From contig NZ_CP168900.1 of the NCBI RefSeq assembly GCF_041765605.1, positions 1,318,001 to 1,382,000 on the forward strand: a stretch of 64,000 nucleotides of DNA, read 5' to 3'. Below the pieces are notes generated by a model, which was given only the letters and a program-made list of their open reading frames with translations, was not told the DNA's origin and did no database searches. Positions 9,262-17,712 of this stretch are shown in pieces. The position numbers were made by a program, and so were the translations under genes. The number at the start of each line of letters is the position of its first letter. The first letter of the stretch is position 1. This DNA is from Listeria monocytogenes. Its GTDB lineage: Bacteria > Bacillota > Bacilli > Lactobacillales > Listeriaceae.

Positions 9262-11127
9262 ATGTCAATTAAGTCTAAAATTATAAAAGTAGGAATTTGT
9301 GGAGTAATGGTCATGGTGCCCCTTTCACAAGTTTCTTTTCCGAGTTTTGCTGCCGAAGAAGTTGGAGTAGAAGCAGGTCAAGATATTGTTAATATTCCAG
9401 ATCCGGAATTAAAAAGAGTATTAAACGCATCTATAGAGCAAGCGCCAGATGCAGATATTACAGAGGCGCAATTGGCGAAATTTAAAAATCTCTCGTTAAA
9501 TACGGGAATTACTGATTTAACAGGATTAGAATATTTAAAAAATGTTGAAGTATTGCAGTTAGATAATATTAATGCATCCTATGAGCCAATCAAGTCGCTT
9601 GTAAATCTAAAAACTTTAACAATAAATGGAAAAAATGTTACTTCAGATAAAATTCCAGACCTTTCAGGACTATCAAACCTAACATCGCTAGAAGTAACTC
9701 AAACAAGTATTGATAACGCTGCTCTTTCTAAGTTTAGTAATATTCCAAATCTAGGTAAACTTAATATTAGTGAAAATACAGGTATTACTAAAATTAGTAA
9801 CTTAGAAAATCTACCAAATCTACAAGAGTTAAATGTGACGAACTGTCAAATTAATGATTTTAGAGGAATTGCAGAATTTCCAAGTTTAACGAGTTTTTAT
9901 GGTGGGAATCAAAGATTTGGATTTGATTCATTTGAAACGGATGGATTCAAGAATATTAAAAGTAGTGAACTGACATTTGATGCAGCCGCTCAAACTTTAT
10001 TTATTCCATTCAGCATTGTACCTGACACTACTGTTCTAAATTATGATGGAACGCCACTACCTGTTAATACGAGTCCTGATTATACCAATATAGGGCTAGG
10101 CGATAGTAGTTATGTTGTTTCAGATGATAAAACATCAAATAATCAGCAAGGTATGACATTAAGTGGCTTTTCACAAGCTGATTTTGATAGTTTAACAGTG
10201 TTCGAATTAGTAGTAGGATTAGATGGCGAGAATATTACTAAACCAGCTAATTTAGCGAATGGAACCTATGATTTAAAACAAATCGCAAGTTATAGAGCTT
10301 TTAGTGTCGATCATTCTGTAAATATTACAGCAGAAGATAACATTTCTTATATTCAAGGTGATGCAGTAACACCAGAAAAATTCTTAACGGATATCAAAGC
10401 AGATGCAAATGGTGGAACAATCACAAGTGATTTTGCCGAAAAAGTTGATTTCACGAAACCAGGAACATATACAGTTACGCTAAATGCTTCCAACACTGCA
10501 GGATTAAAAGCAGAACCCGTTCAAGTTACAGTTACTGTTATCGAAAAAACAATCATTACAGCAGAAGCAGAAGTAAGCTACGATATGAATGCAACAAAAT
10601 CAGAAGCAGACTTTTTAGCAGATATCAAAGCAGCTACCAACGATGGAACAGCAATTACAACAGATTTCGCTACAGCAGTAGATTTAACAAAAGCTGGAGA
10701 ATACACAGTTACGTTAAATGCCGAAAATGATAATCAAAAAGCAACAGCACTTAAAGTAACGGTGAAAGTGAAAGATACAACACCTGTACCTGATCCGACA
10801 CCAACACCGGACCCAGACCCAACACCAACTCCGGACCCGACACCGACACCGGATCCAGACCCAACACCGGAACCAAGTACTGATCCAGGAACAGATCCTG
10901 CAGAAGGTCCTATTTATTCTGCTGATTCCTCTGATTCAGTAGAAGAGCCTAGTGATTCCTCAGAAGTGAAGAAATCAAGCGATCCAATTCTCTTCTTCTC
11001 AGCTTCACCAGTGCCAAAAGCTACAACGAAAACACTCCCTAAAACAGGTGATTCACTACCTGCTACAGGAGTATTAGCAGGATTCTTAGTCCTAGGATTG
11101 GGTGTCCTCGTAGCTCGTAAAAAATAA
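9262..11127 (+). CDS. Internalin-like LPXTG surface protein 2
   Basis: A 621-residue paralogue of gene 1 with the same layout: signal peptide, cap VNIPDPELKRVLN, six or seven LRRs to about residue 225, spacer, Ig-like repeats at about 353-430 and 431-507, a longer Asp-Pro-Thr linker (about 508-550), LPKTG at 592-596 with LPATG seven residues on, and tail ARKK. The signal-peptide coding region and the second Ig repeat are almost identical in DNA to gene 1, whereas the LRR region is strongly diverged, pointing to a mosaic history. It has its own promoter and terminator. Confidence 0.9.
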   Translation: MSIKSKIIKVGICGVMVMVPLSQVSFPSFAAEEVGVEAGQDIVNIPDPELKRVLNASIEQAPDADITEAQLAKFKNLSLNTGITDLTGLEYLKNVEVLQLDNINASYEPIKSLVNLKTLTINGKNVTSDKIPDLSGLSNLTSLEVTQTSIDNAALSKFSNIPNLGKLNISENTGITKISNLENLPNLQELNVTNCQINDFRGIAEFPSLTSFYGGNQRFGFDSFETDGFKNIKSSELTFDAAAQTLFIPFSIVPDTTVLNYDGTPLPVNTSPDYTNIGLGDSSYVVSDDKTSNNQQGMTLSGFSQADFDSLTVFELVVGLDGENITKPANLANGTYDLKQIASYRAFSVDHSVNITAEDNISYIQGDAVTPEKFLTDIKADANGGTITSDFAEKVDFTKPGTYTVTLNASNTAGLKAEPVQVTVTVIEKTIITAEAEVSYDMNATKSEADFLADIKAATNDGTAITTDFATAVDLTKAGEYTVTLNAENDNQKATALKVTVKVKDTTPVPDPTPTPDPDPTPTPDPTPTPDPDPTPEPSTDPGTDPAEGPIYSADSSDSVEEPSDSSEVKKSSDPILFFSASPVPKATTKTLPKTGDSLPATGVLAGFLVLGLGVLVARKK

Positions 11128-11133
11128 TTAAAC

Positions 11134-11174
11134 AAAAAGCTATTCTCTCTTTTAAAAGGGGAATAGCTTTTTTT
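11134..11174 (+). terminator. Intrinsic terminator after internalin-like gene 2
   Basis: AAAAAGCTATTC / GAATAGCTTTTT stem followed by T residues. Confidence 0.88.
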
Positions 11175-11384
11175 GTTAATTGTTTAGTATTAAAAATTAA
11201 ATACAAATATGTCGAAAAATTGTAGCGATTTTTAAAGAAGACACATTTTGGACACAGTTTATGATTTGTTTATAAAAATGTTTTATTCGTTATAATCGCT
11301 GTTTTTAAGCCATCATTATTTTACTGGGTGGCTTTTTTGCATTTATATGATTAGAGAAATATCATATTATTCACAATTTGTACA
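11175..11384 (+). other. Intergenic stretch with an orphan hairpin
   Basis: No gene is seen. A TATAAT at 11291-11296 is followed by a short terminator-like hairpin AAGCCA / TGGCTT (11307-11332) with six T residues. They are too close together for a normal small RNA, so this may be a remnant of a lost promoter-leader unit from the duplication of the array. Confidence 0.4.
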
Positions 11385-11414
11385 TTGGTATTACGTGCTC
11401 CAACTACATATAAT
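11385..11414 (+). promoter_or_regulatory. Promoter of internalin-like gene 3
   Basis: TTGGTA (11385-11390), 18-base spacer, TATAAT (11409-11414), set in the same context (CACAATTTGTACATTGGTA) as the other three. Confidence 0.65.
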
Positions 11415-11429
11415 TTAACTTTGAACAGG

Positions 11430-11643
11430 GCAATAAAATAGGGGATTTAGGCAAGGAAATAAATTCCCGTTCACTAGTAATAATGGCTATATACAGGCTT
11501 TTTTATTGCGAATTACAAGCTAGGAATAACAGTAGGAACATTTCTTAAAAGAGAGAAAAACAGCTGTTTAGGCTGTTGCATATTTTTCGGTAAATTGCTT
11601 ATTGAAATAATACATACAAAGTTCTGATTACCAAGGAATTGGT
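11430..11643 (+). promoter_or_regulatory. Long structured 5' leader of internalin-like gene 3
   Basis: Between the promoter and the start codon lie about 250 untranslated bases, against about 70 in genes 1, 2 and 4. The outer inverted repeat GCAATAAAA (11430-11438) / TTTTATTGC (11501-11509) can close a domain of 80 bases, and ACCAA-GGAA-TTGGT (11630-11643) forms a small hairpin with a GNRA-type loop just before the ribosome site. No riboswitch class was recognised. Confidence 0.4.
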
Positions 11644-11670
11644 ACGAAGAAATAGAGAGGACGAAAATTT

Positions 11671-13452
11671 ATGCTGAGCAAGTCACTTTTAGTAAAAATA
11701 GGAGTTTGTTGTGCCATTATTATGACATCCATCATGCAATCTGCTTTACCGGTATATGCAGAGGAGCAAACAACAGAACAGAATATTGTAGATATACCTG
11801 ATCCACAGTTGAAACAATATTTGAATGAATATCTAAAACAAGAAATTACGGCTGATATTACGCAAGAACAGATGGATAGTATTAAGGAGGTCAAATTAGC
11901 TGGTATAGATATTACAGATTTAACAGGGCTTGAATACGCACATAATTTAAGAATTGTAAATATCAGTTCTATTAAAGCTACGAATTTTGATTTCATAAAG
12001 AACCTTTCCAATTTAGAAAAATTAACGATTATGGGCTATGATGTAACTTCTGATGGTATACCGGACTTAAATCATCTTCAAAAGTTAGAATACATTGATT
12101 TGGCACGTAGTAGACATAATAATACGATTTTAACAAAAATTTCCGAAGCCCCTAAACTAAAAACCGTTAATCTTAGTTACAATGCCTCGATAACGGAATT
12201 TATGCCATTAAAAAACATGCCAGCATTAGAGGATTTAAACATTCAATTTTGTGGTGTCCATGATTTTCGTGGTATAGAAGAGTTCGCTAAATTAACGAAC
12301 TTTGCAGCATTTGGTCAAACAGTTGGTGCGGTGGAAAGGCTTCGGTCAACCATTAAACCCAGCCAGTTGACCTATGATGAGGAAAAAGAAACCATGTACG
12401 TACCATTTAGTTTAATGACAAATCGCCTTATCAATTTTGATGGTTATAAACCTAATTTTACAAAGTCTACTAAGAAGAACTATACTGACTTTGTGATGAA
12501 TAACAAACGAATAGATGGTAGCAGATTGTTGATAACAGATGAAGGATTTACTGTTAGTGACGTTAGTAAAACAGATTTTGACAACTTAAAAACAATGGAT
12601 TATTATGCACTTTTTGATGTCAATGCGGGAACATACAATGAGCCGAAACAATTTTTGAATGGTGGATTTTATGCGATATCAGGTGCTACTTATCAGCATT
12701 ACTTTACGATTGAGGATTCCGTCGCAATTACTTCTGATAAGGAGATCACTTACATAGCAACAGAACCCAAATCAGAAGCTGCGTTTTTAGCAGATATCCA
12801 TGCGACAACAGATGATGGTTCAAAGATCACCACTGATTTTACCGAAAAAGTAGATAGGAATAAACCCGGAGAATACGATGTAACTTTACAAGCAGAAAAT
12901 GGTAAAGGAATAAAAGCAACGCCTGTTCAAGTAAAAGTTACTATTATTGCTAAAACAGTTATTACAGCGGATGAAAAAATAACTTACAAAATGAACGTGA
13001 CGAAATCAGCGGTGGATTTCTTAAAAGATGTTCAAGCGAAAACAAATGATAGTACAGAGGTCACGAGTAATTTTCAAGAAGTTGTCGATTTTTCGAAATC
13101 TGGGGAATATGTGGTGATATTGAATGCGAAGAATGATAAACAGGAAGCAAAACCGATGAAAGTTACCGTTATTATTGAAAAGGAAGCATCGGCAGTAGAG
13201 CCGGTTGTACTTCCTTCTCAAAAGCCAAAACCAGTTCTAAAAGCTGAGCCGGAACTAACTTTAATAGAAGATCCCGAAAAAATACCAAATCCCCAAAAAG
13301 AGACAGCCGCTACAGAAATTTCTATCACGGCTTCTACACCAGAAACGAAAGCAAAAGTATTGCCAAAAACAGGTGATTCATTGCCGATACCAAGTGTCTT
13401 ATTAGGATGTTTCGTTCTAGGATTAAGTGCTCTAGTCATACGTAAAAGATGA
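11671..13452 (+). CDS. Internalin-like LPXTG surface protein 3
   Basis: A 593-residue paralogue, most diverged at both ends. The signal peptide starts MLSKSLLVKIGVCC rather than MSIKSKI. The cap is VDIPDPQLKQYLN and the LRR region is closest to gene 4 (shared YAHN and LTIMG/LRIMG segments, VTSD, GVHDFRGIE/GVHDYRGIE). Ig-like repeats lie at about 351-428 and 429-505. The Asp-Pro-Thr linker is replaced by a Lys/Pro/Glu-rich segment. The sorting signal is LPKTG at 564-568 with tail IRKR and no second LPXTG. It is intact, with a ribosome site AGAGAGG ten bases before ATG. Confidence 0.88.
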   Translation: MLSKSLLVKIGVCCAIIMTSIMQSALPVYAEEQTTEQNIVDIPDPQLKQYLNEYLKQEITADITQEQMDSIKEVKLAGIDITDLTGLEYAHNLRIVNISSIKATNFDFIKNLSNLEKLTIMGYDVTSDGIPDLNHLQKLEYIDLARSRHNNTILTKISEAPKLKTVNLSYNASITEFMPLKNMPALEDLNIQFCGVHDFRGIEEFAKLTNFAAFGQTVGAVERLRSTIKPSQLTYDEEKETMYVPFSLMTNRLINFDGYKPNFTKSTKKNYTDFVMNNKRIDGSRLLITDEGFTVSDVSKTDFDNLKTMDYYALFDVNAGTYNEPKQFLNGGFYAISGATYQHYFTIEDSVAITSDKEITYIATEPKSEAAFLADIHATTDDGSKITTDFTEKVDRNKPGEYDVTLQAENGKGIKATPVQVKVTIIAKTVITADEKITYKMNVTKSAVDFLKDVQAKTNDSTEVTSNFQEVVDFSKSGEYVVILNAKNDKQEAKPMKVTVIIEKEASAVEPVVLPSQKPKPVLKAEPELTLIEDPEKIPNPQKETAATEISITASTPETKAKVLPKTGDSLPIPSVLLGCFVLGLSALVIRKR

Positions 13453-13460
13453 TAACTCAT

Positions 13461-13500
13461 AAAAGCTATTCGCCCCTGAGACGGGTGGGTAGCTTTTTTT
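13461..13500 (+). terminator. Intrinsic terminator after internalin-like gene 3
   Basis: AAAAGCTA pairs with TAGCTTTT around an inner GC-rich stem, followed by T residues. Confidence 0.82.
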
Positions 13501-13667
13501 GTTTAACATGATTCTCAATGTTCATATTTTATACACAAATAAAGCCGTTAATTCCAAGGTCACTTTGCTAGTTAGAAAACCGCATAAACCAACAGTTTCA
13601 TTGGCAAAAAGTATCGAAAAAGTAGTAAATTTCACCTTTTCCGCGATTTATGTACATATTTTGTCCA

Positions 13668-13696
13668 TTGGTCTTAAACGTTAGTGGAGCTATAAT
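13668..13696 (+). promoter_or_regulatory. Promoter of internalin-like gene 4
   Basis: TTGGTC (13668-13673), 17-base spacer, TATAAT (13691-13696), again preceded by TTGTCCA. The rest of the 265-base gap before the gene (13501-13765) holds nothing else that I recognise. Confidence 0.7.
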
Positions 13697-13765
13697 AACA
13701 ACGTTAAGTTCGATTGAGAAACATTAACAAAAGAAGCAATCATAGAGCGGAGAGGATCATGATTT

Positions 13766-15580
13766 ATGTCAATTAAGTCTAAAATAGTAAAAATTGGTGT
13801 TTGTTGTGCGATTGTAACAGTGCCAGTAACTCAAACTACTTTACCAGTTTTTGCTGCCGAGCAAACTGGAGCAACAGCAAGTCAAGATAATGTGAATATC
13901 CCAGATTCAACTTTTAAAGCGTACTTAAATGGACTACTAGGACAAGCGAGTACAGCGAATATTACCGAAGCACAAATGGATTCATTAACATACATTACTT
14001 TAGCAAATATAAATGTTACTGATCTAACAGGTATTGAATATGCCCATAATATAAAAGATTTAACCATAAATAATATTCATGCAACAAATTATAATCCAAT
14101 AAGTGGACTGAGTAATCTTGAACGATTAAGAATTATGGGAAAAGATGTTACATCCGATAAAATTCCAAATTTAAGTGGGCTGACTAGTTTAACTCTGCTG
14201 GATCTTTCGCACAGTGCGCATGATGATTCTATTTTAACTAAAATAAACACACTTCCTAAAGTAAATAGTATTGACCTTAGTTATAATGGTGCAATAACGG
14301 ATATCTTGCCACTTAAAACGCTGCCAGAACTTAAGAGCTTGAATATTCAATACGATGGAGTGCATGATTATCGTGGGATAGAAGACTTTCCTAAATTGAA
14401 TCAACTGTATGCATATGGCCAAGTCATAGGTGGTAAAAAACTAATTAACTCTGATATTAAAGGTAGTGTATTAACTTATAATGCAGAAAATCAAACATTA
14501 TACGTCCCATTCAGCTTGATGACGGAACGAACTGTTAATTATGATGGCTATGTACCAGATTTCGTAAAATCAACTGCAGGTAGCGACACTTACTTTTCAA
14601 TGAATGAGAAACAAGTGAATGGTAGTCGCCTAACAATTACAAGCGATGGTTTAACAGTGAGTGCTGTTAGTAAAGCAGATTTTGATAATCTTGAAAAAAT
14701 GGAATTCAACGCTAGAATCGATTTGAGTTATCAATCTTACAATATTCCGGAACAGTTCCAAAATGGTGGCTCTTACACTATATCAATGCCAATCTATGAT
14801 CATTACTTCACTGTAGACCATTCGTTGAACATCTCAGCTGACAGTGGAAAAACATATATAGAAAATCAACCAGTGACAGAAGCAGAATTTTTAGTAGATA
14901 TTCATGCAAAAACAGATGACGGATCAACCGTTACAAGTGATTTCGCTGATAAAGTAGATTTCAAGACTCCTGGAACGTACACAGTTACTTTACAATCTGA
15001 GAATAATTCCGGATTAAAGGCAGCCCCAGTTCAAGTAAACGTAACAATTAAAGAGAAGACAGCGATTACGGCAGATGAAAAAATCAGTTATAAAGTGGAC
15101 ACATCTAAAACAGAAGCAGAATTTTTAGCAGATATTAAAGCAAAAACAAATGATGGAACCGCGATTACAAGTGATTTTGCGACTGCTGTAGATCTTTCTA
15201 AACCAGGAAAATATGTCGTAACATTAAATGCGGAAAATGATTTGCAAAAAGCTGCACCAATGCAAGTGACGGTTACTGTGGAAAAAGAAACACCAATACC
15301 AGATCCGACACCAGACCCAACACCAGATCCAACACCAACGCCAGATCCGAGTCCAACACCGACACCTGAGCCGACACCAAGCCCAGTTATCAATCCAAAC
15401 GTAAATAAACCAGAAGTTCCAAGTTATAAAATTCCATCGATAACTGTTAAAGAAAATAATGTAAAAGCGGAAACAAGTAAAAATGCTTTACCTAAAACAG
15501 GAGATTCTTTACCTGTTGGAGGGATTTCTGTAGGATTCCTACTAATCGGATTAAGCTTTATTGTTTCAAGGAGAAAATAA
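13766..15580 (+). CDS. Internalin-like LPXTG surface protein 4
   Basis: A 604-residue paralogue: signal peptide MSIKSKIVKIGVCC with cleavage near VFAA/EQ, cap VNIPDSTFKAYLN, six or seven LRRs to about residue 225, a spacer, Ig-like repeats at about 354-431 and 432-507, a Pro-Asp-Thr-rich linker (about 508-538), sorting signal LPKTG at 575-579 and tail SRRK. The LRR region groups with gene 3, while the start of the signal peptide and the linker resemble genes 1 and 2. The ribosome site is GGAGAGG before ATG. Confidence 0.9.
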   Translation: MSIKSKIVKIGVCCAIVTVPVTQTTLPVFAAEQTGATASQDNVNIPDSTFKAYLNGLLGQASTANITEAQMDSLTYITLANINVTDLTGIEYAHNIKDLTINNIHATNYNPISGLSNLERLRIMGKDVTSDKIPNLSGLTSLTLLDLSHSAHDDSILTKINTLPKVNSIDLSYNGAITDILPLKTLPELKSLNIQYDGVHDYRGIEDFPKLNQLYAYGQVIGGKKLINSDIKGSVLTYNAENQTLYVPFSLMTERTVNYDGYVPDFVKSTAGSDTYFSMNEKQVNGSRLTITSDGLTVSAVSKADFDNLEKMEFNARIDLSYQSYNIPEQFQNGGSYTISMPIYDHYFTVDHSLNISADSGKTYIENQPVTEAEFLVDIHAKTDDGSTVTSDFADKVDFKTPGTYTVTLQSENNSGLKAAPVQVNVTIKEKTAITADEKISYKVDTSKTEAEFLADIKAKTNDGTAITSDFATAVDLSKPGKYVVTLNAENDLQKAAPMQVTVTVEKETPIPDPTPDPTPDPTPTPDPSPTPTPEPTPSPVINPNVNKPEVPSYKIPSITVKENNVKAETSKNALPKTGDSLPVGGISVGFLLIGLSFIVSRRK

Positions 15581-15613
15581 AAAAAGCATCTGCCCGAGAA
15601 AGGGCAGATGCTT
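15581..15613 (-). terminator. Terminator between internalin-like gene 4 and oatA
   Basis: AAGCATCTGCCC / GGGCAGATGCTT, 12 perfect pairs. The T tract is good on the minus strand and poor on the plus strand, so it is mainly the oatA terminator, though the hairpin would protect both messages. Confidence 0.85.
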
Positions 15614-17498
15614 ACTTATTCATAACGCTAGTTAACATTGCTACATATGCTTGTGCGCCAGTTTTAGTTAAATGAACGCCATCAGGAGCAAAGTATTGTG
15701 ATTGGCCGCTAGATCTTGAATACCAATCAACAACGGTTACATTAGGTCGTGAGTCAGCATTAGCAATGCTTTTGTTTACTTCCGATTGCCAACCACGAGG
15801 TACGCGCGTATTTACTAAATAAATAGTTGCTTTATCAAATTGATCTAATAAATCATTTAATTGATCTTCTGTGAAAGGACCATTTGTACCAAGTTCGAGT
15901 ATGACAGAACTATTTTCGCTATTGAATTTCTTATAACCAGTAGCTGTCGTAATAGCATCCCGTAATTGACGTCCAACAAGACCATCAATAGTGACATTAG
16001 GAACAGCTTCTTTCAAGTAAGGTTCAATATCAAGCATGACCGAATCGCCAATCGCCACAGTTTGGGTAATCGTTGGTGTAGGAGTGGCGGCTGATTTATC
16101 TTTATTGTCCGGTTCTGGCGTTTCGTCTTGTCCGCTAGCTTTATTAGAGTCAGTTTCTTTCGAGTTTTCTTTTTCCTTCGCTGCTTTATCTTCTGCTTCC
16201 TTTTTCGTATCTTTCTTCGTTTCTGCAGTGGAAGTAGTCGTTTTAACAGAAGTTTGTTGTTTTTCTGCATTGGTATTGACGGAAAGAACATTGGTCATAC
16301 CAAGCGTGAATATCGCTAAAACAGCCACAACGCCAGCAATGCTTAACCATTTGCCGATAGGTTTGTTTTTCCAGACGAAATAGTTTTTATCTTTGAAGCC
16401 TTTAAAGTAGTTAATGAAACCATTTTTTCGAATTGGAGTTTCAATAAAGCGGAACGATAATTCTGCAATAATAAATGTTGCGGCAACTTGTAAGATAGCG
16501 CGCCAAATATTTGGTTGCGTAAGTTCTAATACAGGTGTTGTTAATGTAATAATTGGATAGTGCCATAGATAAATACCGTAAGACCTTGTGCCAATCCATC
16601 TAAGTGGTTTAAAACTGAATATTTTGCTTAGATAAGAAGCAGGGTGAGAGATTGTTGCAATCATGATAACGCCAAGAATTGCAACGAACAACAAGCCGCC
16701 ACGATATAAGAATGGTTGATATTCACTTACAAAAGCAGTGAATAGAATAAAACAAAGAATACTGATTGTTCCGGCAATATTAAGAACTGCCTTACTTTTC
16801 TTAGGAACTACAGGGCTAAGACGATTGAAAGGCCACACAAATGCAAGTGCGCAACCTGCCAGTAAATCAAATGCTCTTGTATCCGTGCCGTAGTAGACAC
16901 GACTCGGATCTGTTCCTGGAACGTATAAAATCGTCATCCAAATTGCGGATAGTAGACCGAGGCCAATAACGATTTTTAAAAGTAATTTCGGATTTTTGAC
17001 CCATTTGAGAAATACAAGCAAAAAAGCGGGCCAAATCATATAAAATTGTTCCTCGATTGCTAGTGACCATAAGTTTTTAAGTGGTGATGGAAGTCCAAAT
17101 GAATCGAAATAAGAAACATTGTGGAAAATAAACCACCAGTTACTTACATAAAAGAAAGAAGCAATTGCATCGCCACGTAAGTTTTTTAAGATTTCTGGAT
17201 GGAAGAATACGGAGTAGATAACAACTACGACGACCATTACATAAACGGCAGGTATGAGTCGCCGAAAACGTCTAATCCAAAATTGTTTTAATTGCAGTGA
17301 TTGCGTTTTTTCCCATTGTGTTAATAAAATGTTCGTAATTAAATAACCAGATAAGACGAAAAATATGTCTACGCCGATGAATCCACCTTTTGCCCAGCTG
17401 AAATTCAAGTGGTAGGCGATTACAGCAATAACAGCGAGTGCTCGAAGTCCATCAATACTCGGAACATATTTTCTACTGTAGCGAGTAGTCCTTTTCAA
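15612..17498 (-). CDS. oatA: Peptidoglycan O-acetyltransferase OatA
   Basis: OatA O-acetylates N-acetylmuramic acid on the outer face of the membrane, giving lysozyme resistance. The 628-residue protein has an N-terminal acyltransferase-3 membrane domain (PSIDGLRALAVIAVIAYHL, about 13-31; GGFIGVDIFFVLSGYLI) with about ten or eleven membrane segments to about residue 410, a Lys/Glu/Thr-rich linker, and an extracellular SGNH esterase-like domain with AIGDSVMLD (serine near 484), ELGTNGP and the Asp-His pair in APDGVHLT near 609. The start is TTG eight bases after AGGAG. It is divergent from the glycerophosphodiesterase gene and lies directly beside the internalin array, as I remember for oatA in L. 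monocytogenes. Confidence 0.93.
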   Translation of the reverse strand: MKRTTRYSRKYVPSIDGLRALAVIAVIAYHLNFSWAKGGFIGVDIFFVLSGYLITNILLTQWEKTQSLQLKQFWIRRFRRLIPAVYVMVVVVVIYSVFFHPEILKNLRGDAIASFFYVSNWWFIFHNVSYFDSFGLPSPLKNLWSLAIEEQFYMIWPAFLLVFLKWVKNPKLLLKIVIGLGLLSAIWMTILYVPGTDPSRVYYGTDTRAFDLLAGCALAFVWPFNRLSPVVPKKSKAVLNIAGTISILCFILFTAFVSEYQPFLYRGGLLFVAILGVIMIATISHPASYLSKIFSFKPLRWIGTRSYGIYLWHYPIITLTTPVLELTQPNIWRAILQVAATFIIAELSFRFIETPIRKNGFINYFKGFKDKNYFVWKNKPIGKWLSIAGVVAVLAIFTLGMTNVLSVNTNAEKQQTSVKTTTSTAETKKDTKKEAEDKAAKEKENSKETDSNKASGQDETPEPDNKDKSAATPTPTITQTVAIGDSVMLDIEPYLKEAVPNVTIDGLVGRQLRDAITTATGYKKFNSENSSVILELGTNGPFTEDQLNDLLDQFDKATIYLVNTRVPRGWQSEVNKSIANADSRPNVTVVDWYSRSSGQSQYFAPDGVHLTKTGAQAYVAMLTSVMNK

Positions 17499-17650
17499 AA
17501 TAACATCTCCTATTTGTGATAAGTAAATATATATGTGTGTAAACCTAGACAGAGATAGTAAAGAGATCTGTTTTTAGCTCCATACTATAATACCATACAT
17601 AAATCAAGAAGTAATTTAAAATGCTGAATTAATTGATAGATTTTAAAAAT

Positions 17651-17689
17651 TTGAGTATATTTGCTTATTTTTGTTATAGTAAATATAAG
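17651..17689 (+). promoter_or_regulatory. Promoter region of the glycerophosphodiesterase gene
   Basis: Two overlapping possibilities: TTGAGT (17651) with 18 bases to TATAGT (17675-17680), or TTGCTT (17661) with 17 bases to TATAAG (17684-17689). Confidence 0.5.
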
Positions 17690-17712
17690 TAAATAGTTTG
17701 GGGGGAAGCATT

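Noticed and set aside
13499-13684. 61-residue plus-strand frame before internalin-like gene 4
   Set aside because: It starts in the preceding terminator and ends in the promoter of gene 4, with no ribosome site.
13726-13742. Possible PrfA box (TTAACA half-site) upstream of internalin-like gene 4
   Set aside because: Only one half matches the TTAACA-NN-TGTTAA palindrome, and it lies downstream of the promoter.
15088-15393. Gly/Val-rich 101-residue minus-strand frame
   Set aside because: It is the antisense of the Pro-Asp-Thr repeat of internalin-like gene 4, a low-complexity artefact.
16013-16383. Frames in the OatA linker region on both strands
   Set aside because: They arise from the Lys/Glu/Thr-rich linker of OatA read in other frames.
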